Positions 12,025-24,557 of a stretch of DNA of 64,000 bases are shown here, piece after piece (within the stretch, counting starts at the first letter, position 1; every line of letters starts with the position of its first letter). The position numbers were made by a program, and so were the translations under genes. Below the pieces are notes generated by a model. It was not told the origin of the DNA and searched no databases. It saw only the letters and a program-made list of their open reading frames with translations. The stretch is from positions 1 through 64,000 of the forward strand of contig JAPEVF010000029.1 in NCBI GenBank assembly GCA_029747585.1, written 5' to 3'. Source of the stretch: Pleurotus djamor. Lineage: Eukaryota > Basidiomycota > Agaricomycetes > Agaricales > Pleurotaceae.

Positions 12025-14536
12025 ATGAAATCCNTGCGAAACTCTGTNTTCGTCTGCTTAGCATCCCTGCTAACGCTGGCCTTCGCCCTCGGCGCNAGTC
12101 CNGCGATGGAGGGGATGGAAGAATCCATGAACNTGCAACGNGAACAACTNGAGAGNCTACGCGACTTCCTTGGACCCAACCCTTCCGATTTTCAGAAGCG
12201 AGAGTCGACNATCACTTTCAAAAACCCTAAAGCGCGCAAATTCNTAGTCGANGGCACGAAAATACCTCTGGTTAACTTCGATGCCGGTCCTTCGTGGGCT
12301 GGTCTCATGCCAATATCNGGAGATCCTAACGAAACCAGGAAACTCTTCTTTTGGTTCGGAACANCTTTAANACATCATGCTACTCACNTCCNCTCACATT
12401 TCNCNTGTAGGTTCTGGCCGACTACTAATCCCGACAATGTGAAAGATCTTGTATTCTGGACAAATGGTAAGAGNCANNNTCTACNTCTANGNGTAGTTCT
12501 TCANCTCAAGNNCGACGTTTNGANAGGTGGNCCNGGTTGNTCNTCAATGGAAGGGTTCCTNCAAGAAAACGGACCNATCTGTTNGTCTNTCTTTGCTTTC
12601 CTACTGATTGAAGGAGNNCTCACAAGTACTANNTCNCAGCATGGTCGTGGGGTCAATCTGAGCCTACTCCGTGTGTCTAACGGATNATTTTGACACTCCT
12701 GATCAATTCTCATGCNGTCTATTCAGAAACCCNTTCTCATGGACAAATCTAGCAAACGTCCTCTGGGTGGAACAACCCGTCGGAGTAAGTAGAATNTCCC
12801 ACCCGTCAAAGAATTGACTTAGAATGCATCATAATGCATAGACTGGATTTTCTCAAGGGACCCCGAACATCTCCAACGATGATCAACTCGCAGCTCAAGC
12901 AACCGGTTTCTTGGAACAGTTCTTGGATGTTTTCGATGAACTCAAAGGGAACAATTTCTACCTAACAGGAGAGAGTGTGAGCTTCATTCTTTCGTCATAT
13001 CTTCGCGTGCCTCACAATTTCCCGTCCGTTTGACAGTACGCAGGGTTCTGTTAGTATTCATCGAATCAGTTTCGCTTGTGTGCTCATCTCCCTTCAGATG
13101 TACCATACATCGCCAACTTCATCTACGAACACCCAGGTCTTGATCTCAACTTGAAGGGTATATGGATCGCCGATCCTTCGCTCACTTGGGGAGTCGTTCA
13201 GCAGGAAATTCCCGCACTTCGCTTTGCACGGGTGAGCCCCTTTTCAACACCTCCTGACTCCTTCTAGTGACCCTGATCCTGACCCTAATACCCTCAGGCG
13301 AATCAAAACGTTTTCCCCTTCAACAGTTCATTCTGGGCCCAGCTCGAAGAGATGTCAGATGCATGCGGGTATACTGACTATCTCGACAAGTTCGTCACGT
13401 ATCCACCGGCTGGTCAACTACCTTTCCCGGTTGGGACAGGCGGAACNACTGCGCCNACTGCGCAATGTCGCATCCACAGTTTGATCCAAAGAGGGGTGAA
13501 TGCGTGAGTTTTGCAAGAANTTTACATGCTTTTNGGACTAAATTAAAATTCTCTTCCTAAAGACTTAACCCTGTGTTCAACACTTACCGTGTTACGGACA
13601 CATTCCCTAATCTTTGTGCGTGTTCATGGTTTTGTGCCACGCTGCNAGATGCGAACTTTAAGCTTTCCAGGGAGTGTTCTTGGTTTCCCCCGATCCACTC
13701 AAGAGTTCATCTACTTCAATCGGTGTGTCTTCTTCCCCCCANACTCATCCATNCANACCTTAATCTGAACATTCATTTTTAGGACTGACGTATGTTTCGG
13801 CGCGCTATCAAGATGTGACCTCATATTNACCCCCAATNTTGAATGACACCAGGTTCAGAGAGCTATCCACGCACCTCATATTAACTGGCAATCATGCAGC
13901 AATATCAACGTCTATGTCGACCCGGTAACTGGACGTGGTGGTCGAGATCAATCTGTGGCGTCGACACTCAGTGTCTTGCCCAACGTTATTGAGAAGTCTG
14001 AACGTACCGTCATCGTGCATGGTCTTGCCGTGAGCCCTTCTCTTGTGTGTCTTCAGAGAAGTTCCCTAAGCAGATACAATCGTTAGGATTACATCCTCAT
14101 CGCCGAGGGCACTCGGATTGCCATCCAGTACGTCGATCAACTCGATATTGTGGCGTTTTTCGGGACCCATTAATCATGCTCAACGTTTAGAAACATGACA
14201 TGGGGAGGTGCTCAGGGATTCCAAACGCCGATTGAACCTGAAAGTTTCACGGTGAAAAACTTTGGTGTCTTTGGAAACACGCATACTGAGCGAGGACTCA
14301 CATGTAAGTACCAAAAATCTTTCGGGGGTCACGGAACATCTTTTCACCGTTTTNAACGTCGCGTAGTTGTCGAATTCTTCTTTAGTGGCCATATGACGCC
14401 CCGTGAGTGCTCGTTTACTATTCAAAAGCTTCATTGCATGATTTCTAACGGTTGATTAATTCCAGAATTCGTACCTTGGGCNTCCTTCAACACCATGTCA
14501 TACCTCCTCGGACACCAAGACTCTCCATCGACCTAA
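12025..14536 (+). CDS. Secreted serine carboxypeptidase (peptidase family S10)
   Basis: Removes C-terminal residues from peptides; secreted or vacuolar. Starts MKSLRNS.FVCLASLLTLAF, a clear signal peptide (about residues 1-25), followed by a propeptide-like region. Family motifs appear in order: FWPTTNP..VKDLVFWTNG, GGPGCSSMEGF (oxyanion loop), the nucleophile GES|YAG split by an intron near 12978-13036, YVPYIANFIYEHPGLDLNLKGIWIADP, VYVDPVTGRGG, VIVHGLADYILIAEGTRI (catalytic Asp) and SGHMTPQFVPWASFNTM (catalytic His, split by an intron near 14402-14463). The complete triad is therefore visible. N bases are dense between 12360 and 12640, so that part is unreliable. It ends at a TAA at 14534-14536, convergent with the next gene. 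Confidence 0.88.
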
Positions 14537-14657
14537 ACGATTCGATGCNACNGAATCTCAGTTGACGAAATCAAAANGGAAAAGAAGTAAATGATGTAGA
14601 ATTGTTTCAATATTATTACATACACGGGTATCAGAAGAGTTATTTGTGGANTGCGAA

Positions 14658-17066
14658 TTAAATATCATACACCACCCGGGCACCGACCCATGGGTAGGGA
14701 TAGTTGTGCTGCCAGAAATTGCGGACCGTTCGGCGGGAAGCAAGGCGGGGAATAGTGGCATACGAGGCACCNAGCTGNAGGTAATNAAATGAGAAGGAGT
14801 AAGAGAGTAAGATGAGGTNAGGGGACTTACAACGACCTGGTGCTTGGTGTCGAAGAAGTCGGTCGAGTAACCGGTGAACAGGTTGGTTGGGACCAATCCG
14901 TCGTGGGTATCAAATAACGTTGACGTCCATTCCCAAACACCGCCGTTAGAGCCTTTTCCACCGTGCTCTTCCAATCCAGCAGTAGATCTAGTAATTCAAT
15001 GCATTATGAGCCATCAAGTCATAGAGAGGAAGGGCGGAAGGGACTTACGGGATGGGATGCCAATTTCTGAACCCAACATTGGCTCCGTTCTCATGCCCGA
15101 CTTCATACGTATCCAAGAACAACCTCAACTCCGGCTCTGTAGGCAACCTCCCACCTTTCCACTTCGCATAAACCATGAAATCATCATACGAAGTCATCAC
15201 CGGCCAATGCCTCGCGACATCCATCGACACAGGTCCATACACCGTCCTCACTTCGAATTTCCCCTCTGCTGTAACCACCCAGCTCTTCGGCACCGAAACC
15301 TTGTCTTTGCCTTCACCAAGGAGGNATGATTCGAACTNGGCNTTGGTNATNGGCCGCCANTCTGCACGGAACTTCCCAACGTTGACGGTGCGANCGGGAC
15401 TTTCGTTGTCCCAGCCCCACTCTTGGGTGAGGAAGGATTCGTCGGCTTCGACGGGGGTTCCATCAGCGCTGAAGTCGTCACCTTCGGAGTCGTCGTGGCC
15501 GAGAGTTATTGTNGNTGGACCGAGTGTGACTGTTGGTGTGCTAGGGGTGGGGATGGCGTCCCACTGCTGGGCGAGCAGTGAAAATGGCGGAGTGACGAAA
15601 CCGGGCGGTGGTAACGTTCCAGTGCCTGCTCGTTGGATGAGCATATAGAGGAGTGTCTTTGATTACCATGTTAGCCAAATTATCGACCGTCGNAAACGCG
15701 CGAAATTACCTCCACATGCCAGCCTTCGTGCTCGAGTGTCATCACCAGAGTGCGGGCGATATTCCTCGTCAGTTTGCGTTCGCCCGATTGGAGNTCAGCG
15801 TAGAGGGTTGCTAGACGACCGCGGACGGTATCGCGGAAGCCCATGATNGCTTCCAACGTCGGCCAGTCTTCATCTTTNTCCGGAACTTCGGAGTGGTTCT
15901 GCANGGANGANTNAGCAANGNGAGGAANNNAANANNNGACNGGAGAACAAACGAACNTGGCAATGATCTGGGTCATCGACGTGNGGGTCAATGCCTCTCT
16001 CGAAGATGTTCCANAAGTGCTTGGGTTCGGACGGACCACCACCGATCGACTTGGAAAGGAGCATGTCCAAAAACCTATNCCAAAACAGNGNATAAGAANN
16101 TATNCTCNATTCANGATCNNAGANCAGCTACTCACGTAGGNATATGTCCAATGTANAAGAGACATTTATGTCTCAGATCGATAGGCTTTTGGTGGAGCAT
16201 CGTCTCGGGGATCATACCCAGCGTAACAAGATCCCAAGCGGACCAGAGTGTTTTCCATTCATCGTGCGTGGGGATGTTGGCGATGCAAGGGAAGTTGGGC
16301 ATCATATCGGTGGGAGGAGACTGTGCGGCTTGGTTGACGAGGGAAGGGGGCAGGAAACCTGGGGTCTGAGATGCGACTGGGAAGACGACTGTTGGCTTCT
16401 CCAGGATGTGGAGAACGCTTCGTCCGTCAGATGAGGGGAGGGTGAGNACGGCGCGAAGTCCGGCAAGNCCNAAGAGTCGTTGGTGAACAGCGTAGTTCTG
16501 NTCGGTGAANGTACGAATGGGGTGCTAAAGAGAAGGGGGTGGTCAAACCGTGAACCNGGATCAAGCGATATACGACGAACCTCAGTATCGTTGATATCCT
16601 CACTCTTCGAGGGCTTGGAGACGTAGTATTCGACCTCCTTGTCCTTGACGACGATACGATCCCTCGTCCATCTTCCAGGAGCAAGACCTAACGGTTCAAA
16701 NGCTTCCCTAACGAACATGAAGGACTCGGCGTCCGACATGGGGAGTTGGGGAAGGCAGAGCGCAAAGCAGCGGTCATTGGCGTGCTTNCCGTACAACGAC
16801 TTGATCAACGACATGGAGGCTTCAGTCCCAGAGGGGACGAAAATGCACGATTCCAAAGACGATGCCAAATCCAAGGAGCCCAGCAATGGGTTGGTGTCCT
16901 CGACATCGGAAACGGGAGTCAACGGAGCTGGTGAACTGCCTGCATCGGACGCTGAACTAGCAGTGCGAACGGATGAGGCGGAGCCCGAGCTTGCGCTGGA
17001 TTTGAGGGTTGCACTGTCGCAAGACAGCAGAGGAAGAGAAGGCTGAGGAGATAGAATAGAGGTCAT
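14658..17066 (-). CDS. Egt1-like sulfoxide synthase (DinB_2 + FGE-sulfatase) lacking the methyltransferase domain
   Basis: The C-terminal two thirds match the iron-dependent EgtB/Egt1/OvoA family, which joins Cys or gamma-Glu-Cys to a histidine derivative in ergothioneine or ovothiol synthesis. A DinB_2 domain reads WSAWDLVTLGMIPETMLHQK, LRHKCLFYIGHIPT, FERGIDPHVDDPDHC and the metal motif TLEHEGWHVE (H-x3-H-x-E). An FGE-sulfatase domain follows with PPPGFVTPPF, YDDFMVYAKWKGGRLPTEPE, GFRNWHPIP, GGVWEWTSTLFDTHDG and RRTVRNFWQHNYPYPWVGAR. The first roughly 190 residues (MTSILSPQPSLPLLS ..., GRWTRDRIVVKDKEVEYYV) are not the histidine methyltransferase domain usual in fungal Egt1, and I do not recognise them. 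N bases cluster at 15900-16140. Confidence 0.75.
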
Positions 17067-17116
17067 TTCACTGGTGGCTCTGAGNTGGTGATGGCTCTCG
17101 TAGGGACAGNANAATG

Positions 17117-17128
17117 CTTTATATATAT
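17117..17128 (-). promoter_or_regulatory. TATA box of the Egt1-like gene
   Basis: On the minus strand TATATATAAAG lies about 55 bases before the start codon at 17064-17066. Confidence 0.45.
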
Positions 17129-18383
17129 CNACNAAAACTAAGTTTTACAANGTACGTACGACTACGNGACNAGAAGCCAAGNTCCGGNCTTNAGTGACAG
17201 GAAACACACANTGTAAAGAACCCCAAAATTTGCTGAGAACGGACTTGAAGGTTACGGCCAAAGATGTAGCCAGTCAGGTGTCACCGATAGGGTTTTCATT
17301 CGNAATTGGCTTCAGGATCAAGATAGTNGNGATAACATGTGGCAACGGGGNCTGGAGTTCCTCAATGGAGGGACAGNAGACCGAGGACAAGAAAGATACG
17401 AAAGATAGACGAAACAGCGCCAAGAGATGTCCAGGGAGGCAGAGAAGAGGCAAACTTTGGATAAGAAGTGGCATTTTGAGGATATCAAAGGAAGAGCCCT
17501 GATCGTGCCGACAGTCATGAGAGCGATAGGCGACGATGGTCCGAAGCACCGAAACACGAGGCTGCGACAAGAGCGCGGTTCGACGGCATCCCCAACGAAA
17601 AATGAACACGTAAGTTNCAGGCAGGAGCTTCAAGTTGGAGCCGAGCCAAACAAAGGATCCGTCAGAGTCATCGAGGGCGAAAGGTGTCGTGGGAAANGCC
17701 CCCGGATCCCAGCAGCNTCCCGTTGCTCAGTGCACCCGGGCACTCCTGCATAAGTGTGGAGGAAGCCTGACCGGTCTTCAAGATGTCGCCAGAACCGTAA
17801 GGTCGCCTGACTGTTTAGCTTTAGATGAATGCCGGTAGTGTGAGTNNAGCAAATGCTGCATTGNTGGCGGTGAGCAGCGAAATGGGGAGGATNATGAGGG
17901 AATCGANGACGGAGGGGGAGAGGGAGAGCAGCGAAAGTGATCGAAAGTAAGAGTAGCAGCTTTATATATCTCCTGGACGCAGTCATCGATGGCGTGCTAT
18001 TGCGTGCTCGACGCGGTCACGTGNNCNNNNAGCCCCTATGACAGAAACGNGAGTTGCGATGGTGCAGATCCTGCCTCCCGTACCAGATGGGTACCTTGAA
18101 CTTGGACGGCAAATGCANCNNNCCAAGCTNTGCACATTTCGAATACCCTGGCTCCCCTTTCTAACTNGNNTNNAANTCAGAGCTGCAATACTTATNNNGG
18201 NAANTNAGGCGCTNAAGTTGACGCCCATGAACTNGTAAANTTTTANNNNCCTTCTCNACTGACCTGNACCNTCCTACCTGGTAAACGTTTTATANACATT
18301 GTGTGACCTCCTTCTAAGCANTAANNATNNNTTNACATTTCTGGTAGGCTCTCTCCCGATAAGATCCACTACCGGGAACACCA
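17129..18383. other. Intergenic stretch with possible unresolved minus-strand gene
   Basis: About 1.25 kb between the Egt1-like gene and GRC3. On the minus strand a TATA-like TATATAAAGC (17961-17970) is followed about 75 bases later by a possible start whose third base is an N, which would encode a signal-peptide-like ILPISLLTA.NAAFA (near 17893). Further down, a frame reads DPGAFPTTPFALDDSDGS then FVWLGSNLKLLP (about 17700-17610). I could not join these with plausible introns, so no gene is called. 18000-18350 is rich in N bases. Confidence 0.3.
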
Positions 18384-20745
18384 ATGCTCAGCGCCATTGC
18401 AGCCCGTAAAGCCGCCAAGGCTGAAGCTCACAAGGATGTTCGTCCTGAAGTCATCGCTGATCCAAGTCCTATACCCTCGACCAGTACTTCACGAACACCA
18501 AACAAAAGGAAGACAAGCTCGCACCTTGTCCGAAATTCAACAGACAAGAAACGACGAAAATCGACAAAGTCTAAATCAGACCCCGTTCCATTGCATCAGA
18601 CTCAATGGGTAGAAGCTCAGGTCATCCAGTTGGAATCTTCGGATGAGGACTTTTCCTCGGAATCTGACATCTCAGATGTGAGTATAATGGAGGAAGTCAT
18701 AGAACCACCTGCATCTCGCAGTCGCCGTTGGTCTCCCAGTGCGCCTGTCGTCGTGGACTCTTCAGATGATGAAGACAGTAGGCCAGTACGGTCGTCCGAA
18801 GTAACGCCAGTGCAAACGCTCTCTACATATACTCCATCAACTGGTCGCAATTATNTATCTCTTCTCCCTGAAGAAGTATCAAGCTTGGGCTTACCNTCTG
18901 GTAACGCNGTNGCTCTNGGTCTCGCTGTGGAAGANACCATCTGTTTCGNTGGGGTNTACTCCCTTCTTGTCCTGCGTGGCCAGGTCGNCGCCTGTGGTGC
19001 AAGTTTGCCATGTTCTTCTAGGCCTCACCGCATTTTTGCACCCAGGTCATCTCATCTCCCAGTCCTCCGTTGCGTTCGTGTCTCGGAGTCTCATCCTCAA
19101 NANTACGCTNTACCACCCCGCTTACAGTCTTTGTGTCANGAATCCGATACCGTGGTCGTTGTACAAGAACTCAGGACGAATATCGAGGGGCTCGGGCTTA
19201 TATGTAGGACNTTTAGCGGTATCTTCAAGGGTCCCCCTGTGCGTCCGAATGATGTAAATGTTATAGAGCTGAANGGTGTATCCCTTGTGCGTGAAATATC
19301 TTCTTTCTGAANGAGCTTGATTTATCGAAGGACTGTAGGTNACTCAACCCTCAAAATCTCTCCAACCATATACCCTCCCTCCATCATGGTTCTCCGCATT
19401 AGATGTCGTCAGACAAACTACCTCATCTCAAACTACCTCAAGCGATATCTTCCTNGTCAAGGGACCAAAAAAGACCGGCAAGAGCACATTTAGCACCACC
19501 CTNGTTAACACACTTCTTTCTCGGTAAGGTCAATTTATTACAACGGTTCGGTCAAGTCNCTGACTGGACATAAAGGTATTACAAAGTTGCCTTCCTNGAN
19601 TGCGANGTNGGGCAGTCCGAGTTCAGTCCTGTTGGGCTNGNCGCTCTGCATGTCATCGATACACCCATACTCGGTATGTGTGGCCAACTCTCCTTCTCTG
19701 CGCAGTCTCTGACAGCTTCACCCTGGCAGGACCATCCTTTTCTCATCCGACGCTTCCTTACCGCGCTCACTTCGTTGGATCTACGTCGCCTCGATCATCA
19801 CCCAACTACTACCTCACTGCCATTCAAAACCTCATGGACACCTACCGCCAGGACATACAAACACCAGGACTCGACGCGCCCAACCCGTCAGACGGCCGTG
19901 TATCAGAGTACATCCCTCTCGTGGTNAACACTATGGGATGGACCAAAGGACTCGGCGCGAGTCTCCTTGAGGGTTTGGAAGGAATAGTTCAGCCTACGAG
20001 AACATTCGAATTNGACGCACCCGTTCAGGCATTCGATAATTGGCGCGAACCTGCTGCGCCCCAGATAAATTCTCCTACTCTACATCGCCTTTCGCCGATA
20101 ACCTCCACGCTGGCATATACCGCGGCGGACTTGCGAACGCTTTCTATACTCTCCTACTTCCATTCCTGTTTCCCCGATACCAGGTCGGAAAGCCATATAT
20201 ACCCTGAACTNACGCAGGTGACNGCNAGNTCNTGGGATACTCGGNTGCCATTGTGNGCCAGANCACCATATGTNGTGGATTGTTCNNTNGCATTCGATAA
20301 AGTCNTACTCGTCGGTGCGGGATCGGAAGACGTCGTTCCCTCAGAAATCAATCGCGTACTCAACGGTGCGGTAGTCGCTCTCCTCCACTGCGAAGAAGGC
20401 GCTTTGGACGAGGATATGACGCACCCCACTCTTGGATATACGCAAAATACTCCCCCTCCTTCTCCGGCATCTTCCAACTGCTTGGGACTGGCGCTAATCC
20501 GATCTATCTCTCCAGACTCATCGACGATGCAGTTACTCACTCCCATCCCACCGTCCATGCTAGGACAGTGTCCCGTCGTCGTAAAGGGAGAGATTGAACT
20601 ACCTATATGGGGGATGTTGGATTTCAGGGAGTCCGATGCGGACAAGGGCGAAAAGGTAGTGCCATATCTGCAATGGGGTCGCGGTGAGGGCATTGGAGGT
20701 GAGAAAAGGAGAGTACGGAGGAATCTCATGAGACGTGGGCAATGA
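18384..20745 (+). CDS. GRC3: Polynucleotide 5'-hydroxyl-kinase GRC3 (Nol9-like)
   Basis: Nucleolar kinase that phosphorylates RNA 5'-OH ends and acts with Las1 in ITS2 processing of pre-rRNA. The N-terminus (MLSAIAARKAAKAEA) is followed by about 140 polar, basic and Ser/Asp-rich residues, likely disordered with nuclear signals (KRKTSSH, KKRRKSTK). The Grc3 N-domain reads GLAVEETICF.GVYSLLVLRG, then HRIFAPRSSHLPVL. Walker A is GPKKTGKSTF near 19461, followed by YKVAFLECDVGQSEFSP.GL and IPLV.NTMGWTKGLG, the conserved kinase-core segment. The C-terminus carries NGAVVALLHCE and CLGLALIRSIS. A few introns lie between 18960 and 19680. It ends at 20745, 166 bases from the convergent Ams2/SPT21-like gene. 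Confidence 0.85.
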
Positions 20746-20910
20746 TAGTAATGATATGACCGGGGTGATTGAATATTGAATAGTATTGCGTTGGTATTGC
20801 GGTGTAGGAATTGTGATGTTACTTCGTAAAAATACAATTGCTGAGAACAAAACAGAACAACAGTGTGGAAAGCCCAAGAAAACAAAGTAGTCCGTAGGTT
20901 GATATACAGG

Positions 20911-23900
20911 CTATGTGAGACAACCACTCAATAATGCATGTACTTCTTGAGCCAGCTTTTCGTGGTCTACATCTTCCTGCGGGGTGAGAGAGTGAAGCTG
21001 ATCTTTGTCGGAGGGCAGGGACATCGTGTTATCTGTGACNGGGTTTGGAAGATTAGACTGCACCAGCGGTTGTATGGAGCGCCAAAACTCCATGAGATCG
21101 ATGTCAGGTGGAAGCGCAGCTGCGCTCAGATCNGTATCCGTAGGAAGTGTAACTTCCCCTAGCAATGAATCCGAGGAGAAGTTGGTGAATTGGTTGAAAA
21201 GGGCGGCAGTGTCGTCTTCGGTCAAGGATGTGGTGCTGTCCGGTGGAAGAGTGGTATCGTCGGGGTTTGAGAAATAGTTTGNCATATCATTAAAATCGAA
21301 ATACATCGCAAGGTCGTCGGGAGTAATCGTTGGTGTCGTCGGTGCTGTCGTCATTTCGTCGTTTAGGGAGGGAAGACCGTTGTCTTCGGTATCCGTTCGC
21401 CAGTCGGGTTCAGGTGTCGTCGCTTCGGTGGAGGATTCGGGAGGGAGCACTTGGGGGAGGTCGAACGGACTTGATGGGGGAGGTGGTGAAGATGGAGGTA
21501 GGCCCTCCCAGTGTTGCATCACTTCTGCGCTTGTATTTGTAGAGGTGGCATCTTCGCATTCGGTGTCACTGCTAGCGATGGGGAGAGAATCTGGTGGGGA
21601 TTCAGCACTGATATCATCCAGTTCTTCGCTCAAGAAATCTGCCATCTCTGCATCCGCGTCCACGCCAGCATCGTCGATCGTATCTTCATCCTTGGATTCC
21701 ACTGGTTGAAGTCCAATCTGACTCCACACCCTACCCTTGGGTACAGGCGAGCCAAAGGCACCAAAAGGCGAGAAGAGTGGGGTAGCTGGTCCTTTCGCTT
21801 TGGGAGTCGGCGTGAATAAAGCATCGCTTTCTCCCATACGTCGCGGCGGAGTCACAGGCGCGTCCGTAGATGAAAAATGGGGAGGCGGCGTTCTCGGACG
21901 GTCCGAAGTCTTACCACCGAACACAGGAAAAGATGCACTTGCTGTCACAGGTATCGCAGGAGGAGCGTGCATACTTGACGATGATGCAAGCTTTGAAGGT
22001 GGGACCACTTTCGGGGCAGCCTCGGACCCAGAGAACTCTGACGCTTCTGAATCTTGCTGTATGAATGAAGTCCTCTTTCTCACCCTCTTCGTCCCTCTTC
22101 GTTTAGCCTGCCTTTCCGTCTCTTTAGCGGCGGCAGCGTCTGCGAGGGCCTTCTGTGCTTCTTCGGACAATCGAGGCTGAGTTGCTGTGTTCGTCTTAGC
22201 CCANTCAGGTAGAATGTACTTTTTCTTTGGACGCAAGCGGGGNGATGTGGCAGAGCGTGGCGGAGAGGANGCTGAGGNCGCTGCCTTCGACGCTTGCATC
22301 GGACTACCGCTTCGATTATTNGCTTTGGGCGGACTCGATTTAATCACCGAATCAAGGGTTTGCGGCTGNTGAACGGGCGACGAAGGAGGNTGAAAAACAC
22401 GGTCATAGTGACGCTCATTCCCAGCTGCGAAGGCTTGTCCGTCGACTGGCTCAACATACGATAGACGTGCATAGTGCCTCATTGGATCACTTGAGGCGGA
22501 GCGTTTGAGAAATTGCCGCGTGTCAGAGTTTGAAGGTCCAGCGACTGCAGACTGTGATGAAGACAACCGCGCACGTCCATTCTCAGGTGTCGAGTTAGTC
22601 TTCTTGACCAGTCGACGCGATTCGCTCTGCATGTTCACCCGTTTGGGAGGGTTAGCTTCGTCCGCCGGTCCACTTAACCTCCGTTTCCTCAGAGTTCCAC
22701 TATCCCCCTCCTGAANAGGACTTGGGGCATTTGAAGACGACGAGACCACCCTGTTGCTCAATCTTCTGCCGGAGCTGAGCCCGATGCCCGATTGTTTACC
22801 ATCGACAGGATCAGCCGAAGGGGAAGGGTTGGAGGAACCGCTCGCTGCGCCAGTGAGAAACAAGAGTTTTGCATCCGCTCTTTCACGTTCGGCACGTCTG
22901 CGAAACGCCGTTGGGTTAACATTCTCCTTGTCGAGCACCACAATCTCGTCGTCCACTGATTTAGTCGGCGAATTGATCTGTGATGCAGGCTCTGAAGAAG
23001 TGTGGAAAGATTGACTGGACGGACCAGAGGGTGCAAGTGTGGCGCTTGGGTCCTTCACAGAGGCTGAGATGAGCTGCTTGAGGGCGTCGACAAGGGCAGG
23101 GTTGGATGCGGATCGCGATAGGTCGGGTGAAAGAGCCGGCATTGTGCTATCGATTGCACTCAATGCCTGAAGAAGCGCAGCAGTCTGTATATCGCGGGAG
23201 TCGGAGGTAGGGGATGTAGCCAAGTTCTGTAGGATATCGAGAAGTGTAGGGGGAGGAAGAGAGGGCCCAGGGGGAGGTCTTGGGGGGAAGCGGCGTCGTA
23301 GCGAAAGGTGGAGGAAGCGGACCAGCATCCTTCTTGTTCGTAGATTTACGGTTACCCCTCGAGGTTGATGATGATGATGCAGTCCGAGAAAGTGAGGAAG
23401 TAACGGGCTCAATGGTAGTAGATGGGGCGAGAGTTGCTTCACGGGCCCGGATGTCGCTTTTAGCAGGCCTGCCTTTCTTCTTTGGAGGACCAGTGTAAGT
23501 AATGCCTGATGCCATAAGGAGGTCGGCTGAAGTCATTGGTTTCTGGGGAGCCTTTGGTTTGACGGGAACGGGTGTAGGTTTCAATAACCCTTTGGCGCGG
23601 GCTTTAGCGAGGGAGAGGGGAGATAGAACAGAGCCGCTTCGCTTTTTCTGTGGTATCGAGCTGACGGAGCTTACACTAGACGCACTGTCTACTCAAAGAG
23701 TGAGCTACGGCCAAGATGGATGGCTTCTCATATACATACCTGACAAATCATCCGTGATTGATCCCGACCTCTGGAACGAACTAGCGGAAGGTGTCTATGG
23801 ATGGGTTTAGACAGTCGTATTTCAGACATTTAGCACACGAGCATACCTCTCTGAGAGAGAATATGACCTCCAGGGATTCTCGAGGGCTCCCATGGTTGAT

Positions 23901-24311
23901 GAGGGTCCCGGTGATAGCAATAATCTTGCTCTCTTCAGAAACAAGGGCCCAGGAGAGTAGTCCCAAGGCAATCGCTACACCAGCCTGCTGGTTATTTGGT
24001 CCGGAAGAGCCTTGAGCTCCGTTAATAGAGAGTGATGCCGACGCCGACACTGATTCGAGAGGATCGAGAACATACACAGAGTAATCCCGATGACTGTATT
24101 GCATCAATTCCGGACTCGAGCGACAGATGGTTTCCAAGCACGAGCGAAGCGACACAGTTCCGTACGCCTGCTGGTCATCTTGAGGCTCGCTAGAGCCTGA
24201 TAGTATCACAGACTGGACGGCGCATGGAAGAATTGAGCGAGCGAGGATATACTGGGGAGAGCCATTGATCGTGTAGAGGATGCGCAGAGGAAGAGAGCGT
24301 GTTTCCGACAT
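20911..24311 (-). CDS. Ams2/SPT21 N-terminal-domain protein
   Basis: Likely nuclear regulator; fission-yeast Ams2 and budding-yeast Spt21 control histone gene transcription. The first exon (MSETRSLPLRILYTINGSPQ, ILARSILPCAVQSVI, SLRSCLETICRSSPEL, RDYSVYVLDPLES, AGVAIALGLLSWALV) matches the conserved N-terminal domain, about residues 1-160. Two short introns follow (about 23800-23850 and 23690-23740), then a long Ser/Pro-rich region with KPMTSADLLMASGITYTGPP, a basic GPPKKKGRPAKS tract, LRPKKKYILP.WAKTNTATQ and AKRRGTKRVRKRTSF. The C-terminus (about 250 residues) is acidic and may activate transcription. I see no GATA finger. The frame shifts by one base at a C6 run (plus-strand G6 at 23282-23287) with no possible intron, suggesting an indel. 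Confidence 0.7.
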
Positions 24312-24557
24312 TTAGTCGTCGTCTTTGGGTACTTCCAGCCTCCTTCGCAGAGTGAAAGTATTGGACGAGGTGAAGATTGGGTGAAGGTGGCCAGAATCGC
24401 GTAGGTGGAGGAAGAGTTGGCGATGGCAAGGCGTCACGCCGCCGTGGCTCAGACGCGCACGTGCGGATGTCCCTGATATAAACAGGGGGCTAAGCAGGCC
24501 GCTGACGTCCAAGTTTGGCCCAAGTTTCGTTTCGTCCCTTCGGCCAACTCCTCCTCG

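Noticed and set aside
15175..15648. 157-codon plus frame
   Set aside because: Antisense to the FGE-sulfatase exon of the Egt1-like gene, which has clear family motifs.
20154..20927. 257-codon minus frame opposite GRC3
   Set aside because: It is antisense to the conserved GRC3 C-terminus and shows no domain; it is a shadow of biased codon use.
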